From: Prostheceraeus crozeri
Taxonomy: Eukaryota; Platyhelminthes; Polycladida; Euryleptidae
Reading direction: 5' to 3'
DNA: 64,000 bases
Assembly: GCA_907163375.1 (NCBI GenBank)
Contig: CAJQUW010006967.1
Location: 310,001 to 374,000 of the forward strand
Each line of letters starts with the position of its first letter. The first letter of the stretch is position 1. The position numbers and the translations under genes are program-made. The notes under the pieces were generated by a model that was not told the DNA's origin, made no database searches, and saw nothing but the letters and a program-made list of their open reading frames with translations. Shown here piece by piece: positions 49,401 through 59,462 of this stretch.

Positions 49401-52007
49401 CCTTGATTCTTGTCTGCGCTCTTATCCATTCATTGGTCTTCTTGTCCCACTTGCTGATTCCGATCATACTTCGTTCCATCTTTCTTTGTGATACTTCAAG
49501 CTTGGTCCCCGTGAATGAGGTTAGTGTCCATATTTCTGATCCATAGGTGATAGCTGGCAAAACGCAACTATTGCACACTTTTCTTTTCAAGCACATTGGC
49601 ATGTTACTCTTGAATACATCCTTATGTTTCGCAAATACTGCTCATCCACTTGTCAAGAGATAAGGGAATCCCCCAGGTGACTTGATTTGCAGATAAGCGG
49701 AACAACTATCGAATTCCACATCTTCATTAGCTGCATTTACATTATTGAGACATTTCTGGCTAAAGGAAAACCATGACAAAAACTTAGACTGGAATAATCA
49801 GCATCATCCGCAAATGGGGAGCTGACTTAACTTGTCTGAACTTAGACTCCCACCAATTACCTTAAATTCTCAAGTATGAAATCTGAAAATACCATTTAGG
49901 TTAACAATGTTTCGTCTGCTTAATTTGGGATATGAACAGTGAAATCCACCAATTACGGTATACCCTAAACCCGTAGGCTATTTCAGTTGAACATTGACTT
50001 TCATCAACACCAATATCACGTGCTGCTTCGTTGGCAAATGATGTTCAATAGTCTGGGAGATGAAGTGGGGATGAGATTGGGTCCTCTCACAGTAGGCCCG
50101 GCCTCATTAGCTTATCATGAAGGAGTCCGATGAGACAGAAATATATGCTGTTAGAATTTACCCGTGAGATTGAAAATCTCTGGTGCCTATGCTTTTATGC
50201 GAGCCCGTATATATACATTCATGAATGTCTATCACAAAACCAGAGGAAAAATTGATCATCGAGAGGTTGACTATTCCTATAACATCCTTGGTTACTTCTG
50301 ATGATGACGATGGAAAACTTGCACTTAAAATAGCAGCTCAAGTCCAACCAAGCACGAAAATGAGTCACATACCTAATGAGCACCGTCGGCTCGATTCGTG
50401 GATCGGGCTCAAGAGTCTTGATATCTTTTATTGGCTTGATCATTATCATTCTCTTTAGATATTCAACATACTGCGACAGAACTTTGTTGTGAAAAATGAA
50501 TCAATTTACCTGCAAGCTGGACATTTCTTCCGTGAGGCAGTATTGATGTCGCAAGCCTTGTCAGTGGGACCACGATGACAAGCGTACGTTCGATGATTTT
50601 GTACAGTGCGCTTGAAGAATCCCTTACAAGATTCGCAACAGAAGATGCCGTAGTGGTATCCCGAGACACGGTCGCCGCAGATCGGGCACGGTTCCATCTG
50701 CTGGAATTGTTTCACATATTGCTGCCATGGCGAGAGATTGGAGCCGCGAATGCGTGGACTGCCCGATTGAGCGTTAGCGTGAGTTACTGGGAAATAACAA
50801 GAACAATCGTCAGAAATATCAATGTCAAATTTGCAATCTTTTCAACTTTCATGAGTAAAAGATAAGATCAGATCAAATTTAGAAGAGTATTTTAGAGTTG
50901 GAAAACAGAAATGGCGAAAGAAATGCAAATAATGAGAGAGAAATTCTTCAATTAAACATGCAAGTGGGTCTTAGTGTATTCCATGCAGCCCAATTTCCAT
51001 ACCTATCATTTCGAATATGAACACGTCTGACTAACGGTCATCAATAAGTCATGAGTACTCTAATTTATAAACATGATATTTTCACCAAAAGCCTAAACCT
51101 ATTTAACAGCGCAAGGAAAGAATCAGCATTCCCCGATAAGTAACTCTCAAATTTGATCGCACACTTCAATATTTTTTTGACTTTAGTCTAATGGCGACGA
51201 GTTTGTGTTTGCTCAGAAGGACTGCAGGTATCAAAGTTGCGTTTCACAATATAAGGGACCTTTACGTTAGCGACTTTTAAGTCAGATATATTATTTTTGA
51301 TCAGTGGAACTGAAAAATAGTTCGTCACACTCAGGCGATGGCGTCGTTAAATCGTCAAGATACATACGTGTATATATTGCACAACATGAAAACTATTGAC
51401 GTTCAGGTGATAAAGTAAAAATTGCAATGCATTTTTCATTGAAAGCTGGAATTAAGCACTTCCGGACGTCACTCAGTCGCTGAACTAAAAACTGATGAAA
51501 TTGTCAGTGGGATAAATGGAGTATCCTCCTTAAAGTCTACCAGCATCTTCCTATCAACAATTTGGAACATAACCTATAAATCCGAGGACAGAAAACATTA
51601 ACAACTTAGATGGCTATTCTCTTCAAAAAAACTGAATGCATTTTATCTCTGAAATATGAAATTTCAAAATTCGTCATTAAAATTAGTGTATATTCTTCAA
51701 AAATGTAAAAATTTCAAGTGAGTGACTCACCCACTGAGGAGTCTGGAGATTCGGGTGTCCGTAATGCGGGCTGATGAGAATCAGGACTATTGAGAACCGA
51801 GAAGACTTGATGATGTCCTCCGCTCTGTTGGTTGATGGAGGCCGAGGAAATGTTCGCTATTGTATTGGATGGACGGGCTGCGACCAAGCCCTGTGCTTGG
51901 GAGACACCCGCGAGCGTTGATGAAGCAACGACAGACATTGCACTATGCGACGTGTTGGAAGTAGAAGTGTTGCTCGTAGTATTGCCACCACACTGTAGTA
52001 AAATCAC
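34155..52007 (-). CDS. Hr39: NR5B (Hr39-like) nuclear receptor, five 3' exons
   Basis: Exons, in order of translation: 52007-51731, 50786-50510, 43345-43024, 35666-35225 and 34495-34155. They join in phase (277+277+322+442+341 = 1659 nt) to 552 residues and a TGA stop. Order of parts: Ser/Thr/Asn-rich N-terminal region, two-zinc-finger DNA-binding domain with P-box [10 protein letters not shown], an FTZ-F1-type extension ([11 protein letters not shown]), a Ser/Pro hinge, and a ligand-binding domain with the [11 protein letters not shown] signature and a helix-12 motif LLMELL. The [18 protein letters not shown] and [10 protein letters not shown] stretches and RGGRSxY match insect Hr39 better than FTZ-F1. 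NR5 receptors bind extended half-sites as monomers and act in the nucleus. The start codon and 5' exons were not found. The second zinc finger has an enlarged D-box, reported below. Confidence 0.88.
35225..35666 (-). CDS. Hr39: NR5B exon: ligand-binding domain, N-terminal half
   Basis: Acceptor TTGTGTAG, donor GTGAGT, phase 0 to phase 1. Begins [12 protein letters not shown] and contains [34 protein letters not shown] (helices 3-5 signature) and [16 protein letters not shown] helix 9-10 sequence (here [12 protein letters not shown]). Acidic run EGEEEEA near the start. Matches the NR5 pattern VDDQMKLLQNSWSDMLVLD and LLNPD. Confidence 0.92.
35667..37811. other. NR5B intron, mostly featureless
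   Basis: Apart from the tRNA-like stretch, nothing recognised. Confidence 0.35.
35921..35990 (+). repeat. tRNA-like sequence (pseudo-tRNA or SINE head)
   Basis: GGATGGCTCAGTTGGTAGAG is a good A-box and D-arm (GCTC pairs with GAGC), and GGTCTGGGGTTCAAGT resembles a B-box and T-loop. The anticodon and T stems do not pair, so a working tRNA is unlikely. Only one copy in the window. Confidence 0.5.
37812..37964 (-). mobile_element. tRNA-derived SINE, copy 3
   Basis: Minus-strand head GTGGTCTCCGTGGCACAGTGG, then CGAGCCCCGAAAGTGTCATTGG and CAGGAAGGGCATCCGG. The 3' third is diverged or truncated compared with copies 1 and 5. Confidence 0.8.
38630..38745. repeat. Short hairpin-forming inverted repeat
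   Basis: TTATTGAATAAAACATCGCA and TGCGATATTTTATTCAATAA face each other about 75 bp apart. Similarity does not extend outward. Could be a small MITE remnant. Confidence 0.5.
39005..39950. mobile_element. hAT-type non-autonomous element, perfect 8-bp duplication
   Basis: Flanked on both sides by CTTCGTGC (38997-39004 and 39951-39958). Ends CAGGGTTGG and CAACACTG are short imperfect inverted repeats. Subterminal regions repeat AAAAACCC and GGGTTTTT. No transposase frame in 946 bp. Confidence 0.85.
40534..41252. mobile_element. Non-autonomous DNA transposon, CAGGGTGTCCGCGCA ends
   Basis: Perfect 15-bp inverted ends (CAGGGTGTCCGCGCA and its complement) flanked by AACTTT on both sides (40528-40533 and 41253-41258), a 6-bp duplication. 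Subterminal regions carry many TTTTCCAGG repeats at both ends. No coding content. Superfamily not assigned: hAT would give 8 bp. Confidence 0.85.
42153..42640 (+). pseudogene. Non-LTR retrotransposon 3' fragment, copy A
   Basis: Starts at AATTCACGTTGAAGATGAAG and reads [20 protein letters not shown], then in other frames GVRWYGHVL and GRP/KKRGRPKW-type sequence. It shares most of its length with 46815-47640 and the same 3' end (GGATTAAAACTGGATAACT). Flanked by AAGGACAC on both sides (42145-42152 and 42641-42648), a target duplication. Several stops and frameshifts; heavily 5'-truncated. Confidence 0.85.
43024..43345 (-). CDS. Hr39: NR5B exon: end of DNA-binding domain, FTZ-F1 box, hinge
   Basis: Acceptor CTGCAG, donor AAG|GTGAGT. 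Begins [15 protein letters not shown], completing the second finger, then [14 protein letters not shown], the extension that contacts bases 5' of the half-site in NR5 receptors. The rest is a Ser/Pro/Ala/Gln-rich hinge ending VPQIYLSK. Phase 2 in, phase 0 out. Confidence 0.92.
43972..44145 (+). mobile_element. tRNA-derived SINE, copy 4
   Basis: CACAGTGGTTAAGTACTTGGCC (A-box region), GAGGTCGAACCCCGAG (B-box region), AGGAAGGGCAT-like segment, ending CTAGTGACGTTAAGCCATCACC. Carries a small internal duplication of GAGGTCGAAC. Confidence 0.8.
44825..45861. mobile_element. hAT-like non-autonomous element with CCCGA repeats
   Basis: Starts TAAAGATAGCG and ends CATCTTTA. Flanks GTCTGAAT and CTCTGAAT agree at 7 of 8 positions. 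TAAAG fits the YARNG rule for hAT ends. Many CCCGA/TCGGG motifs lie near both ends, a likely set of transposase-binding subterminal repeats. No coding content in 1037 bp. Confidence 0.75.
46815..47640 (+). pseudogene. Non-LTR retrotransposon 3' fragment, copy B, with zinc knuckle
   Basis: Open from about 46840 for 155 codons: [18 protein letters not shown] and FECEKCKDS form a CxxC...WxHxRC...CxxC zinc-binding motif, followed by [28 protein letters not shown] and [20 protein letters not shown]. After a stop, frames GVRWYGHVL and RKCGRRKW continue. The 3' end GGATTAAAACTGGATAACTA equals copy A. RT core absent (5' truncation); broken by stops and frameshifts. Confidence 0.85.
47641..49127. other. 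NR5B intron, no feature recognised
   Basis: AT-rich; nothing with readable ends. Confidence 0.35.
49128..49660 (-). pseudogene. Non-LTR retrotransposon 3' fragment with (ATG)n tail
   Basis: Minus strand reads [33 protein letters not shown], then, after a frame change, [32 protein letters not shown] and [23 protein letters not shown], a well-known LINE C-terminal block. It ends in an (ATG)n run at 49128-49143, the sort of short-repeat tail used by RTE-like LINEs. 5'-truncated, frameshifted, and of a different family from the copies at 42153 and 46815. Confidence 0.85.
50510..50786 (-). CDS. Hr39: NR5B exon: first zinc finger and start of second
   Basis: Acceptor TTTCCCAG, donor GTAAAT. About 36 residues of linker precede CPICGD, then the first zinc finger with P-box [14 protein letters not shown], and the start of the second finger ending KKCPAC. 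The second finger reads [10 protein letters not shown], eight residues between the first two cysteines where NR5 receptors have five; the following C-x9-C-x2-C spacing is normal. Ends in phase 2 inside the Arg codon of CPACR, an intron position inside the DNA-binding domain. Confidence 0.93.
51731..52007 (-). CDS. Hr39: NR5B exon: N-terminal A/B region
   Basis: Acceptor CATTTCAG, donor GTGAGT. Encodes a low-complexity region rich in Ser, Thr, Asn and Gln, ending SPDSSV, with phase 0 in and phase 1 out. The phase-1 G joins TA of the next exon to give Val. Typical of nuclear-receptor A/B regions, so identity rests on the perfect phase link to the DNA-binding exon rather than on sequence similarity. 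Confidence 0.7.
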
Positions 52008-52619
52008 CTGAAATGAATGCATATATATTCACAGTTTGAAACACAAATGTCATTGGATGACATCGCATCCGTTTTGCAATGCTTATCGAAATTGATGAGC
52101 ATAATGGTGGTATTCCAATAATTTTCATTCTTATCTCCATGAAGGCATGAAGAGAAAGCAATCAAGTAAAATATGTAGTAATTATATGCTAACCAAAACA
52201 ACTGTCATCACTTGTATGTGAAGATCTTTACGGAAATTGAATTAACAGACATGTCTCTGTATATTATTCTTCGTCTCAAATACAACGCATTCCAAAAATG
52301 GCAGATAGACTCCTCTTTCGACAGCAAGACGCACTGTCTTCAATCTGATGCTTGAAACACCTGATAAGATATTCATTAAATCATTCAAAATGATTATCAT
52401 CCTTCATGTTTCTATCTCACTCGATGTTGATGCGATTATTTCGTCAGCATCATGTAGAATATTAAATTACAATCTCACGAAACTGCTGCTCAAATAGTTC
52501 ATCTATTAATTGAATCGAAGTCGAGTGTATATTTTCGAAGAAAGCAGTCGATGATGCATGTTCCAGCCGATGTGACTATCATCAGTTATAAAATCTAATG
52601 TTTTAGTGGCCATCGGGAC
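52008..52619. other. Upstream of the NR5B N-terminal exon, no feature recognised
   Basis: Presumably intron, because the exon ending at 52007 begins at a splice acceptor and no start codon is available. Confidence 0.4.
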
Positions 52620-55370
52620 TTAAAATTTGGCTTAGTGGCTCTTCTTCCGCGCAAAATCAAGAAATAAAAACTAACTAAATTTATAAGCAAACCAAATTTT
52701 CGCACTGAGGCTTGATCACCTTCCTTCGGTTTCATTAACCATGTCACACAGCCTACACATATTCATGGTGGTACGTTGGATCTGATATTTACACGGAATG
52801 ATAATCATATCTCCCCTATCAATTATTTGGATTTAAGTGTATCAGATCACCGACTTTTATACTGGAAGTCAAGTATTCAAAGACCAACTCCAGTCTATAA
52901 ATCGATAACCTATCGCCCATGGAAGTTTCTTGATGTTGAGATGCTTCGCTCATTATTGGCTAATTCCATTCTATGTGATATTGTGTCTAAGGGCGGATCT
53001 TTCCGTGGATCAACTTGTCGATCTCTATAACACAACAATAACTGATATTATTGATCAACTAATTCCCACCAGGACCATAAGAATCTGTCAAAGAAAGTCC
53101 GATCCTTGGTTCGATCAGGAATGTCGACATGGTAAACGCTTACTTCGTTGGATTGAACGCTGGGCTAAGCGCAATTCATCAAGCGATTATGACTATGTTC
53201 ATGAAACATGGAATACTTGTAAAGCGTTATATCGCCAACTATTGAAATCCAAACGTAAACTTTACTGGCACTCAAGAATGCATTCAGAAAACGGAAATTC
53301 ACAAAATCGTTGGAGATACTTCAATGATATACTTGGTAGAGGCAGATCATTCACATCTGACATTCTCACTGCTACTGACTTCGAACGCTATTTCTCAGAA
53401 AAAGTTGAGACAATTATATCTTCGAGCGGCTCATGTGACTGTGGTCCACAAAACTTCTCTACTCCAGTGAATCATCGCCTTGTATCAACATTCTTGCTTG
53501 CTTCTGAAAATCAAGTTTATTCAACTATATGTTCATTACCAAACAAAAGCTCAAGTACAGATCCTCTGTCAACTCTCATGCTGAAGAAATGTCTCGATTT
53601 ACTTTTACCCTTCTTGACAAATCTAGTCAATAACTCACTTACTCTTGGTCATTTCCCACCTGCCTTGGCATCATCATGCGTCTCTTACCGGTTATGAAAA
53701 AAGACAAAAAGAATGTTGATGATCCATCTTCATATAGACCAATCAGCAATCTTAGTTTTATCTCCAAACTGATTGAGAGACTGGTTTTACAACAACTGAG
53801 GTCACATCTATATTCAAATGACTTACTTCCTCAATATCAGTCAGCATATCGTAAACTTCATTCGACGGAAACTACTATCGTCAACGTAATAAGTGATTTA
53901 CTCTCTTCCATCGATAAAGGCGAAGTGAATTTATTGGCAGCTCTTGACATAATGTCAGCATTCGACACTGTCTCCCACGATATCCTCCTCACACGACTTC
54001 ATAAATCATTTGGTTTAAGTGGTGTCTTTCTCAACTGGTTTGAGTCTTTCCTTGTTGGACGCTCCCAATACTATCGATTCAACGATTCGCGATCATCCAC
54101 ATCTCAAGTATATTGTGGAGTAACGCAAGGATCAGTCTTAGGGCCTGTACTATTTACCCTTTATACTGCAGATATATTTCAAGTAGTGACGAGTCGTAAT
54201 CTCAATGTCCACGTTTTTGCAGACGACATTATCATCTATGGTTCATGCAAGTCTGGCAATGAGAGTTCCCTATCTGCAAAAATATCTGACTGTATCAGCT
54301 CCATTAAGTCGTGGCTTAAGGAAAATCAACTTGAGATGAACACAAAGAATACCAGTTTAATGTGGTGTGCCACGCGACAACGCCTCGGTGATCCTCATTT
54401 GCAACCTATTAATGTCGACGGATATCCCATTATGCCAGTCGATCGTGTCCGTTACCTGGGTTTTATAATTGATCAAACTTTGACATTTTCATCACATGTC
54501 TCAAAAACTGTTTCCTCCAGCTTCAGTGCACTCCGGCAAATTCGGACTATTCGAAGGTCTATTTCAAGTACTGATGCAGCCTATCTTAATTCTGCTTTTG
54601 TGTTTCCCTTGATGGATTATTGTGCGGCTGCTCTATCTGGTATTACAAACAACTTGATGAACCGTCTACAAGCGATTCTGAATGCCTCGGTACGCCTTGT
54701 GTTCAAACTACCTCGATATTCACACATTTCTACGCACTTGAAAGAAATGAAATGGTTATCTGCTCGATGCCGTCTTGACCTTAGATTGGCAGTGCTCGTA
54801 TTCAAGTGCATACATGACCAGGCTCCTTCATACCTTTCTGATAGACTTACATGTACGTCTGTCAGTGAGATCCCTGGCCGATCCAGACTTCGTTCCTCTT
54901 CTAAAAACATGATTCAACAACCAAAGTGTCGCCTATCTTCAGTCGCAGAATCTCTTTTTGCTTCTAGGGGTGCTCAGGTCTGGAATGCGCTGCCCTCTAG
55001 TTCCACATCTCTGCATTCAATTTCTGCCTTTAAAGTGTACGCTAAAAACTTTTTATTGAATAACTCAATCTGATGCTATTTCATGTACTTTCAGTGTAAT
55101 TTTGCGTTGATTATTTTAGTTGATTGTTTTTAATTCTTTTGTAAAAAGACCTTGAAGCTGTATCAGCATTATGTCTTATATAATACAAATCGTGATCAAT
55201 CAATCAATCACGGGCAATACAAATTAAGAATATTAATTAATTGAATTAATAAGATTAATTTGTATTGCCCGTGATCAAGCCTCAGTGCGAAAATTTGGGT
55301 TGCTTATAAATTTAGTTGGTTTTTATTTCTTGATTTTGCGCGGAAGAAGGGCCACTAAGCCAAATTTTAA
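52620..55370. mobile_element. Long-TIR element split by a LINE insertion
   Basis: Left arm 52620-52718 (TTAAAATTTGGCTTAGTGG...GGCTTGATCA) and right arm 55272-55370 are inverted copies with only a few mismatches over 99 bp. The right side continues inward as a palindrome, CGGGCAATACAAATTA at 55211 and its complement at about 55254-55271. Without the LINE the element would be about 260 bp, almost all inverted repeat. TTAA lies at both outer edges and might be the target site. Confidence 0.85.
52719..55210 (+). mobile_element. L2/CR1-like LINE, 5'-truncated
   Basis: Begins inside the endonuclease domain: GGTLDLIFTRND and SVSDHRLLYW (the SDH catalytic end). A linker follows, then a reverse transcriptase from about 53700 with SYRPISNLSFISKLIERL, AYRKLHSTETT, LDIMSAFDTVSHDIL, GVTQGSVLGPVLFTLYTAD and the catalytic FADDIIIY, and a C-terminal domain with RLRSSS and WNALPSS, stop at 55073. 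Two frame changes (near 53000 and 53690) separate three otherwise open frames, so decay is slight. The 3' end is an (ATCA)n run at about 55193-55210, as in L2/CR1 elements, not a poly(A). Inserted into the left arm of a long-TIR element after GATCA. Confidence 0.92.
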
Positions 55371-55784
55371 ACCAAAAAAATATCATCAGTTGCAAATTAA
55401 TAGTGAACATTTGAATGAAGTCTCACATTTCAAAATCAATCTTAATCTCGTAAATATTCTGTAATTCATCTACGTATATGCAGTGTTCAATAGAAATAAT
55501 GAATAGCCGCGTTTTCTAACAACCAAGATGCTATAACAAACACAATCAAAAAGTAAATGAAATATCTAAATACATGCAGCAATGGTCATGACTGTAGTCG
55601 GTAAACATCAAGAAAGATGTAAAAATGCTGTTGTTGCATGATGCTCATTACTTGTCCGTTATATCCTCAAGTGCTTCTGATGTTTGTGCAGCTTGTAAAA
55701 GGACTAAGAAAATTTTGGCTTTCCAAGGATGTACATTGTGCGTGAATGTGCATAGATATCTCAGATGGAGTATTTCCTCTAATG

Positions 55785-55970
55785 AAGCTTTTACGTCACT
55801 ACTCCCCATACTGGGGGATTGAACGGTGCTGACATAGTCAGACTTATGGAGCGTTGTAGTATTTTTAGTCCGGATGCCCTTCCTGCCGACTTCTAATGAC
55901 ACCTTCGGGGCTCGACCTCTGGTCCAAAAGATCGCTAGGCCAAGCACTTAACCATCGTGCCACGGAGACC
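55785..55970 (-). mobile_element. tRNA-derived SINE, copy 5, with perfect 16-bp duplication
   Basis: Flanked by AGTATTTCCTCTAATG at 55769-55784 and 55971-55986. On the minus strand it runs GGTCTCCGTGGCACGATGG, GGTCGAGCCCCGAAGG, GGCAGGAAGGGCATCCGG, then CCCCCAGTATGGGGAGTAG and ends TGACGTAAAAGCTT. This copy defines the element at 186 bp and shows it moves by target-primed reverse transcription. Confidence 0.93.
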
Positions 55971-55986
55971 AGTATTTCCTCTAATG

Positions 55987-58077
55987 CAGAAAATAATCAA
56001 TTAACACATTAAAGGAAGTACCATCTGAGCAGTCTACGCACATACATGCATGATGTATACAATGTCCTAATAGAAAACAAAACATCAGAAACACTAAAGG
56101 ATATGACGAACAATTTATGAACAAAAATATACCAGCATTTTTACCTCTTAATGTTTAACAACTACGGTCATGATCATCTACATGTTCTGAGCCATTAATT
56201 CATTTTATTTTTGGCCTCTTGCTTGTTAGAGAACAACATTTATTCATATAAATGCAATCAATATGTTATCCGTTATTTGCCGCACACGGGAGGTTTCCGC
56301 AGGCCATTATCAGAATAAGACTGAATTATCTCTCCCAGAAATTTATTTGCGTAGTGTAGTGATCAATTCGCAAGAAAAAATAATAATAAAAAATCACAAG
56401 CTGCCCGACGTTGTGTGTCGGAGACAGATACTCATGGGATTCTGATGAATGAAATACATTGACAGCCAATGCTTACATGGGCCTAGCAAATCAGCTGATT
56501 GTATACCAATCAGCTTGTGTTTGCGGTGCATAGCAGGCTTGTGAAGTTCAATAGGCTTAGCTTCAGAAATCGGTGTCAGTAACACAGTAAAGGAAATCAA
56601 TACTAAAATCATGAATAGATGGAAGAGAATCAGGGTGACTTTTGATAATGTGCTCAGAACCGGCGCTCTTATAATCAAAATTAAAGGTGTAGTTCTGTCA
56701 ATTTCAGAAACGAATTATATCTCTGAATATTTGAGTATTGAATCACTACGACGATTCCATGTCACAATCCCACTTATCTGTTCGTTAGCTTGCCTGTAAA
56801 TTCAAGCTTACTGAGAAGCAGAACGCCGTACAGTAGACATGAGGTTCGCTGTAGTTGGCTGATTGAGGAACCCCGAAGTATGCAAGCAAAGAAATCTCTG
56901 TGAATGGACCCAAGGTAACTAACTAGATTATTAGTGAATGAGATTGTTATCGGAGGGCAACAAGATGAAATTCATGCGGCCTACATGTGTCTGATCACGA
57001 TGCAACACATTCACGCCTACGAAAGGCAAAGCGCAACTGCTTGTTCACTGTTTACTAGCTGTCAGATTCTAAAATGCACATTTACTGTAAGTATCCGAAA
57101 TATACGATAACTACAAGAAATATGACGGTGCTGCAATTCAACACAAAAGGTGTTTAGTCAGGAAAATTGAGCGTTAGGCTAAACGAACAGGAACAGCTTG
57201 GCTATCTTCATTTTCTGAAGAGTCGCACATCACGCAAAAAACTATCAAATGCCACATCCACTTCATAGGAAAAATCTCAAGTTCAACTCGAGAATTGCCT
57301 GAAAGCTCCATCTACAGTTTGGTCCGACTTTCGTTCAGTTTTCCTAGAATATTCGTCTTTTTGAGAGAGAAAATTGTAACGAATTTGCGTCCCATTTTCA
57401 AGCATGGTACAGACTCCTTGATCAAATGGAATAAAGGCTGTCAGATTTTGAAATATCCCTTCAACATCATGTATCTTAAATATTTTATTTCATCACTTTC
57501 TTTTAAATACTCAGAACATATAAAACTGTGCCTCGTCGATTTAAAATGAGCTCGTCCAATTCTATTAGATTATAATATTTGCAGCCTTTTGTCTTTCGGA
57601 AAGCTGTAGAAGGCAAGGTCCCTAGGATCTTCTGATTTATTAGTATACTAGTATGTGCAGCAATGTGCCATTTTAGAGATTTTGCATGTCTTCAGAGAAC
57701 ATAAATAAGTGACTTGTGAATGAAGCACATCGCTTCCTGTTAATTTTCTCCTTGTACTTTGATCCTCTTGCGCATAGCTGATTCGTAGCGAAGCACGCTA
57801 ACAGTGGCGTATCAGATCATTGGCAGACGTGACGTCATCTCGTCTCCTAAAGTTGATCATTGCGGTTAACTGAGGCATCAGAAGTGCGTCAAAGAAAGCA
57901 AGATTGACTAGTCACGCAATGAAGAAGCCATTGAGACAAGGTTGAAAATTAGACCGAGCTACACCTTTAATAATAGCGCGACGATGCTCATGAAAACTTA
58001 GATAGAAAGTTCGGTTAGTAGAGCCGATGTAGGCATCTTATCAAAAGTTGCAGCATAAGCTGTAAACAGCTTAGCGG
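55987..58077. other. Mostly featureless stretch
   Basis: Only the hypothetical exon at 56477-56612 and a lone hAT-like start CAGTGGCGTATC at about 57804, without a partner, stand out. Confidence 0.35.
56477..56612 (-). CDS. Candidate first exon of a secreted peptide (hypothetical)
   Basis: From an ATG at 56612 the minus strand reads MILVLISFTVLLTPISEA, a compact signal-peptide-like segment with an AxA-like end (SEA), then KPIELHKPAMHRKHK, a basic His-rich stretch. The frame reaches a possible GTAAGC donor at 56476. There is no similarity I recognise, no confirmed next exon, and the start context (TTCATGA) is weak. It may be chance in AT-rich DNA, or an upstream exon of something on the receptor strand. 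Confidence 0.2.
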
Positions 58078-59462
58078 CAGTGGCGGGCTCGATTCGATTT
58101 TCGTGCGACTCAGTGTACGACTAATCGAAAATCGCGCGATTCAGAATATTTTGAGACTTTCTCAAATTTAGTAATTAGAAGCTTACATTTAGTCTGTGTG
58201 ACATATTGTCCTTAATTTCTAGATAATTAGTTCCGTTGCAAATCCGATAATTTCCATTTAAATTGAGAATATCAGACAATAAGACTATTAAACTATTAAA
58301 ATTATTCCTACCCTGCTATTCAGTACGATTCCCTGTTTGTAATGTTTGAGAGTGCAGCATTGCAAATCCGAATACTGAGAAAATCGTAAACAAGGCACAA
58401 GGAGTCTTGAGAATCGATTGCATTTGCTACGAACTACTACTCTCCCATTGTATATGTCACAGTATATCACATCAGTGAAGACGTCTCATCATCGGCGCAA
58501 CATATCTGATGCCTTCTATCCTGTGTACTCGAGTTCGTGGGTATTAAGATGGGGACAGAGTGCGCGACATGCGTCGACTAGAGTTTGGTCGATGATTTTT
58601 GCCATCTAGCATTTTCCAATTTTGATTTCTTTGGTGTTTATCAAACATACTTTATCAGGCATATGTCGTTTCTCCCATCAATCATGTAATTATGTATAAA
58701 ACAATTGAAACCAAAGTCTACAAAGCATTAGCAAATTTTTGGCTATATTAGAGTACACTTGTTACCGGATTTAAGCTCATAGCATCCACATCAAATGCAA
58801 ATCAGGCATTAATTCCTATCAATAATTTTACATGCTTTCAATGTGGAGATTTAAAATCACAGGAATCTCCTGATACTTGACAGCATGCATGACCGCATTA
58901 ATCATGTACAAAGCGATCATGTTTAATGCTATTGAATAGAATGATACATTCCTGTGTGGTTGAGGAAGAGCCAAGGTTTTAACGATGCTGTGTATCATCA
59001 GATATCTGAGGATGCTTGCCGAATAGCAAGCGAAATTAATTATATCTTATTTAAAGTAGGCCTACAACATCTTTAAAACCTTGGCTCTTCCTCAACCATT
59101 AAATAAAAATATATGACCAGCCAAGACATCTTCAATCATTCATGCGTGGAATTTTCCACAGGATTCCTATAGAGATTCACTGTGGCGTGAGAATGAAAAA
59201 GTCCCGTCACACTGCAAATCTGTCTTATCCTGGCAATACTTGATCTCAGGTTCCGCACCTGCACATAATGTACGTTCGTAGGTGCCACTTCCATTCAGTG
59301 CAATTATTTCAAATGCTGAACGAGAGAATAAGAAAATATCCTAATTTTCCTCATCAAGCAAATTTCATTGAACAGTCACTTAGCAAAATAATCGTGCGAA
59401 TCCTGGTTATTCAAGAATCGCACGATTAATTGAGCGGAATCAATTGACTGCGCCCTCCACTG
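58078..59462. mobile_element. hAT non-autonomous element, 8-bp duplication
   Basis: Starts CAGTGGCGGGC, ends GCGCCCTCCACTG; flanks CTTAGCGG and CTTAGTGG agree at 7 of 8 positions. Related over most of its length to 15367-16941 and, in reverse, to 6232-7727. Contains a nested short element at 58957-59098. No transposase frame in 1385 bp. Confidence 0.88.
58957..59098. mobile_element. 142-bp MITE nested in the hAT element
   Basis: Inverted ends of about 26 bp, TGGTTGAGGAAGAGCCAAGG on the left and its exact complement ending at 59098 on the right. The related hAT copy at 15367 lacks this block at the matching place. Confidence 0.8.

Noticed and set aside
57804-57815. Additional hAT element starting CAGTGGCGTATC
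   Set aside because: No matching end or target duplication was found downstream.
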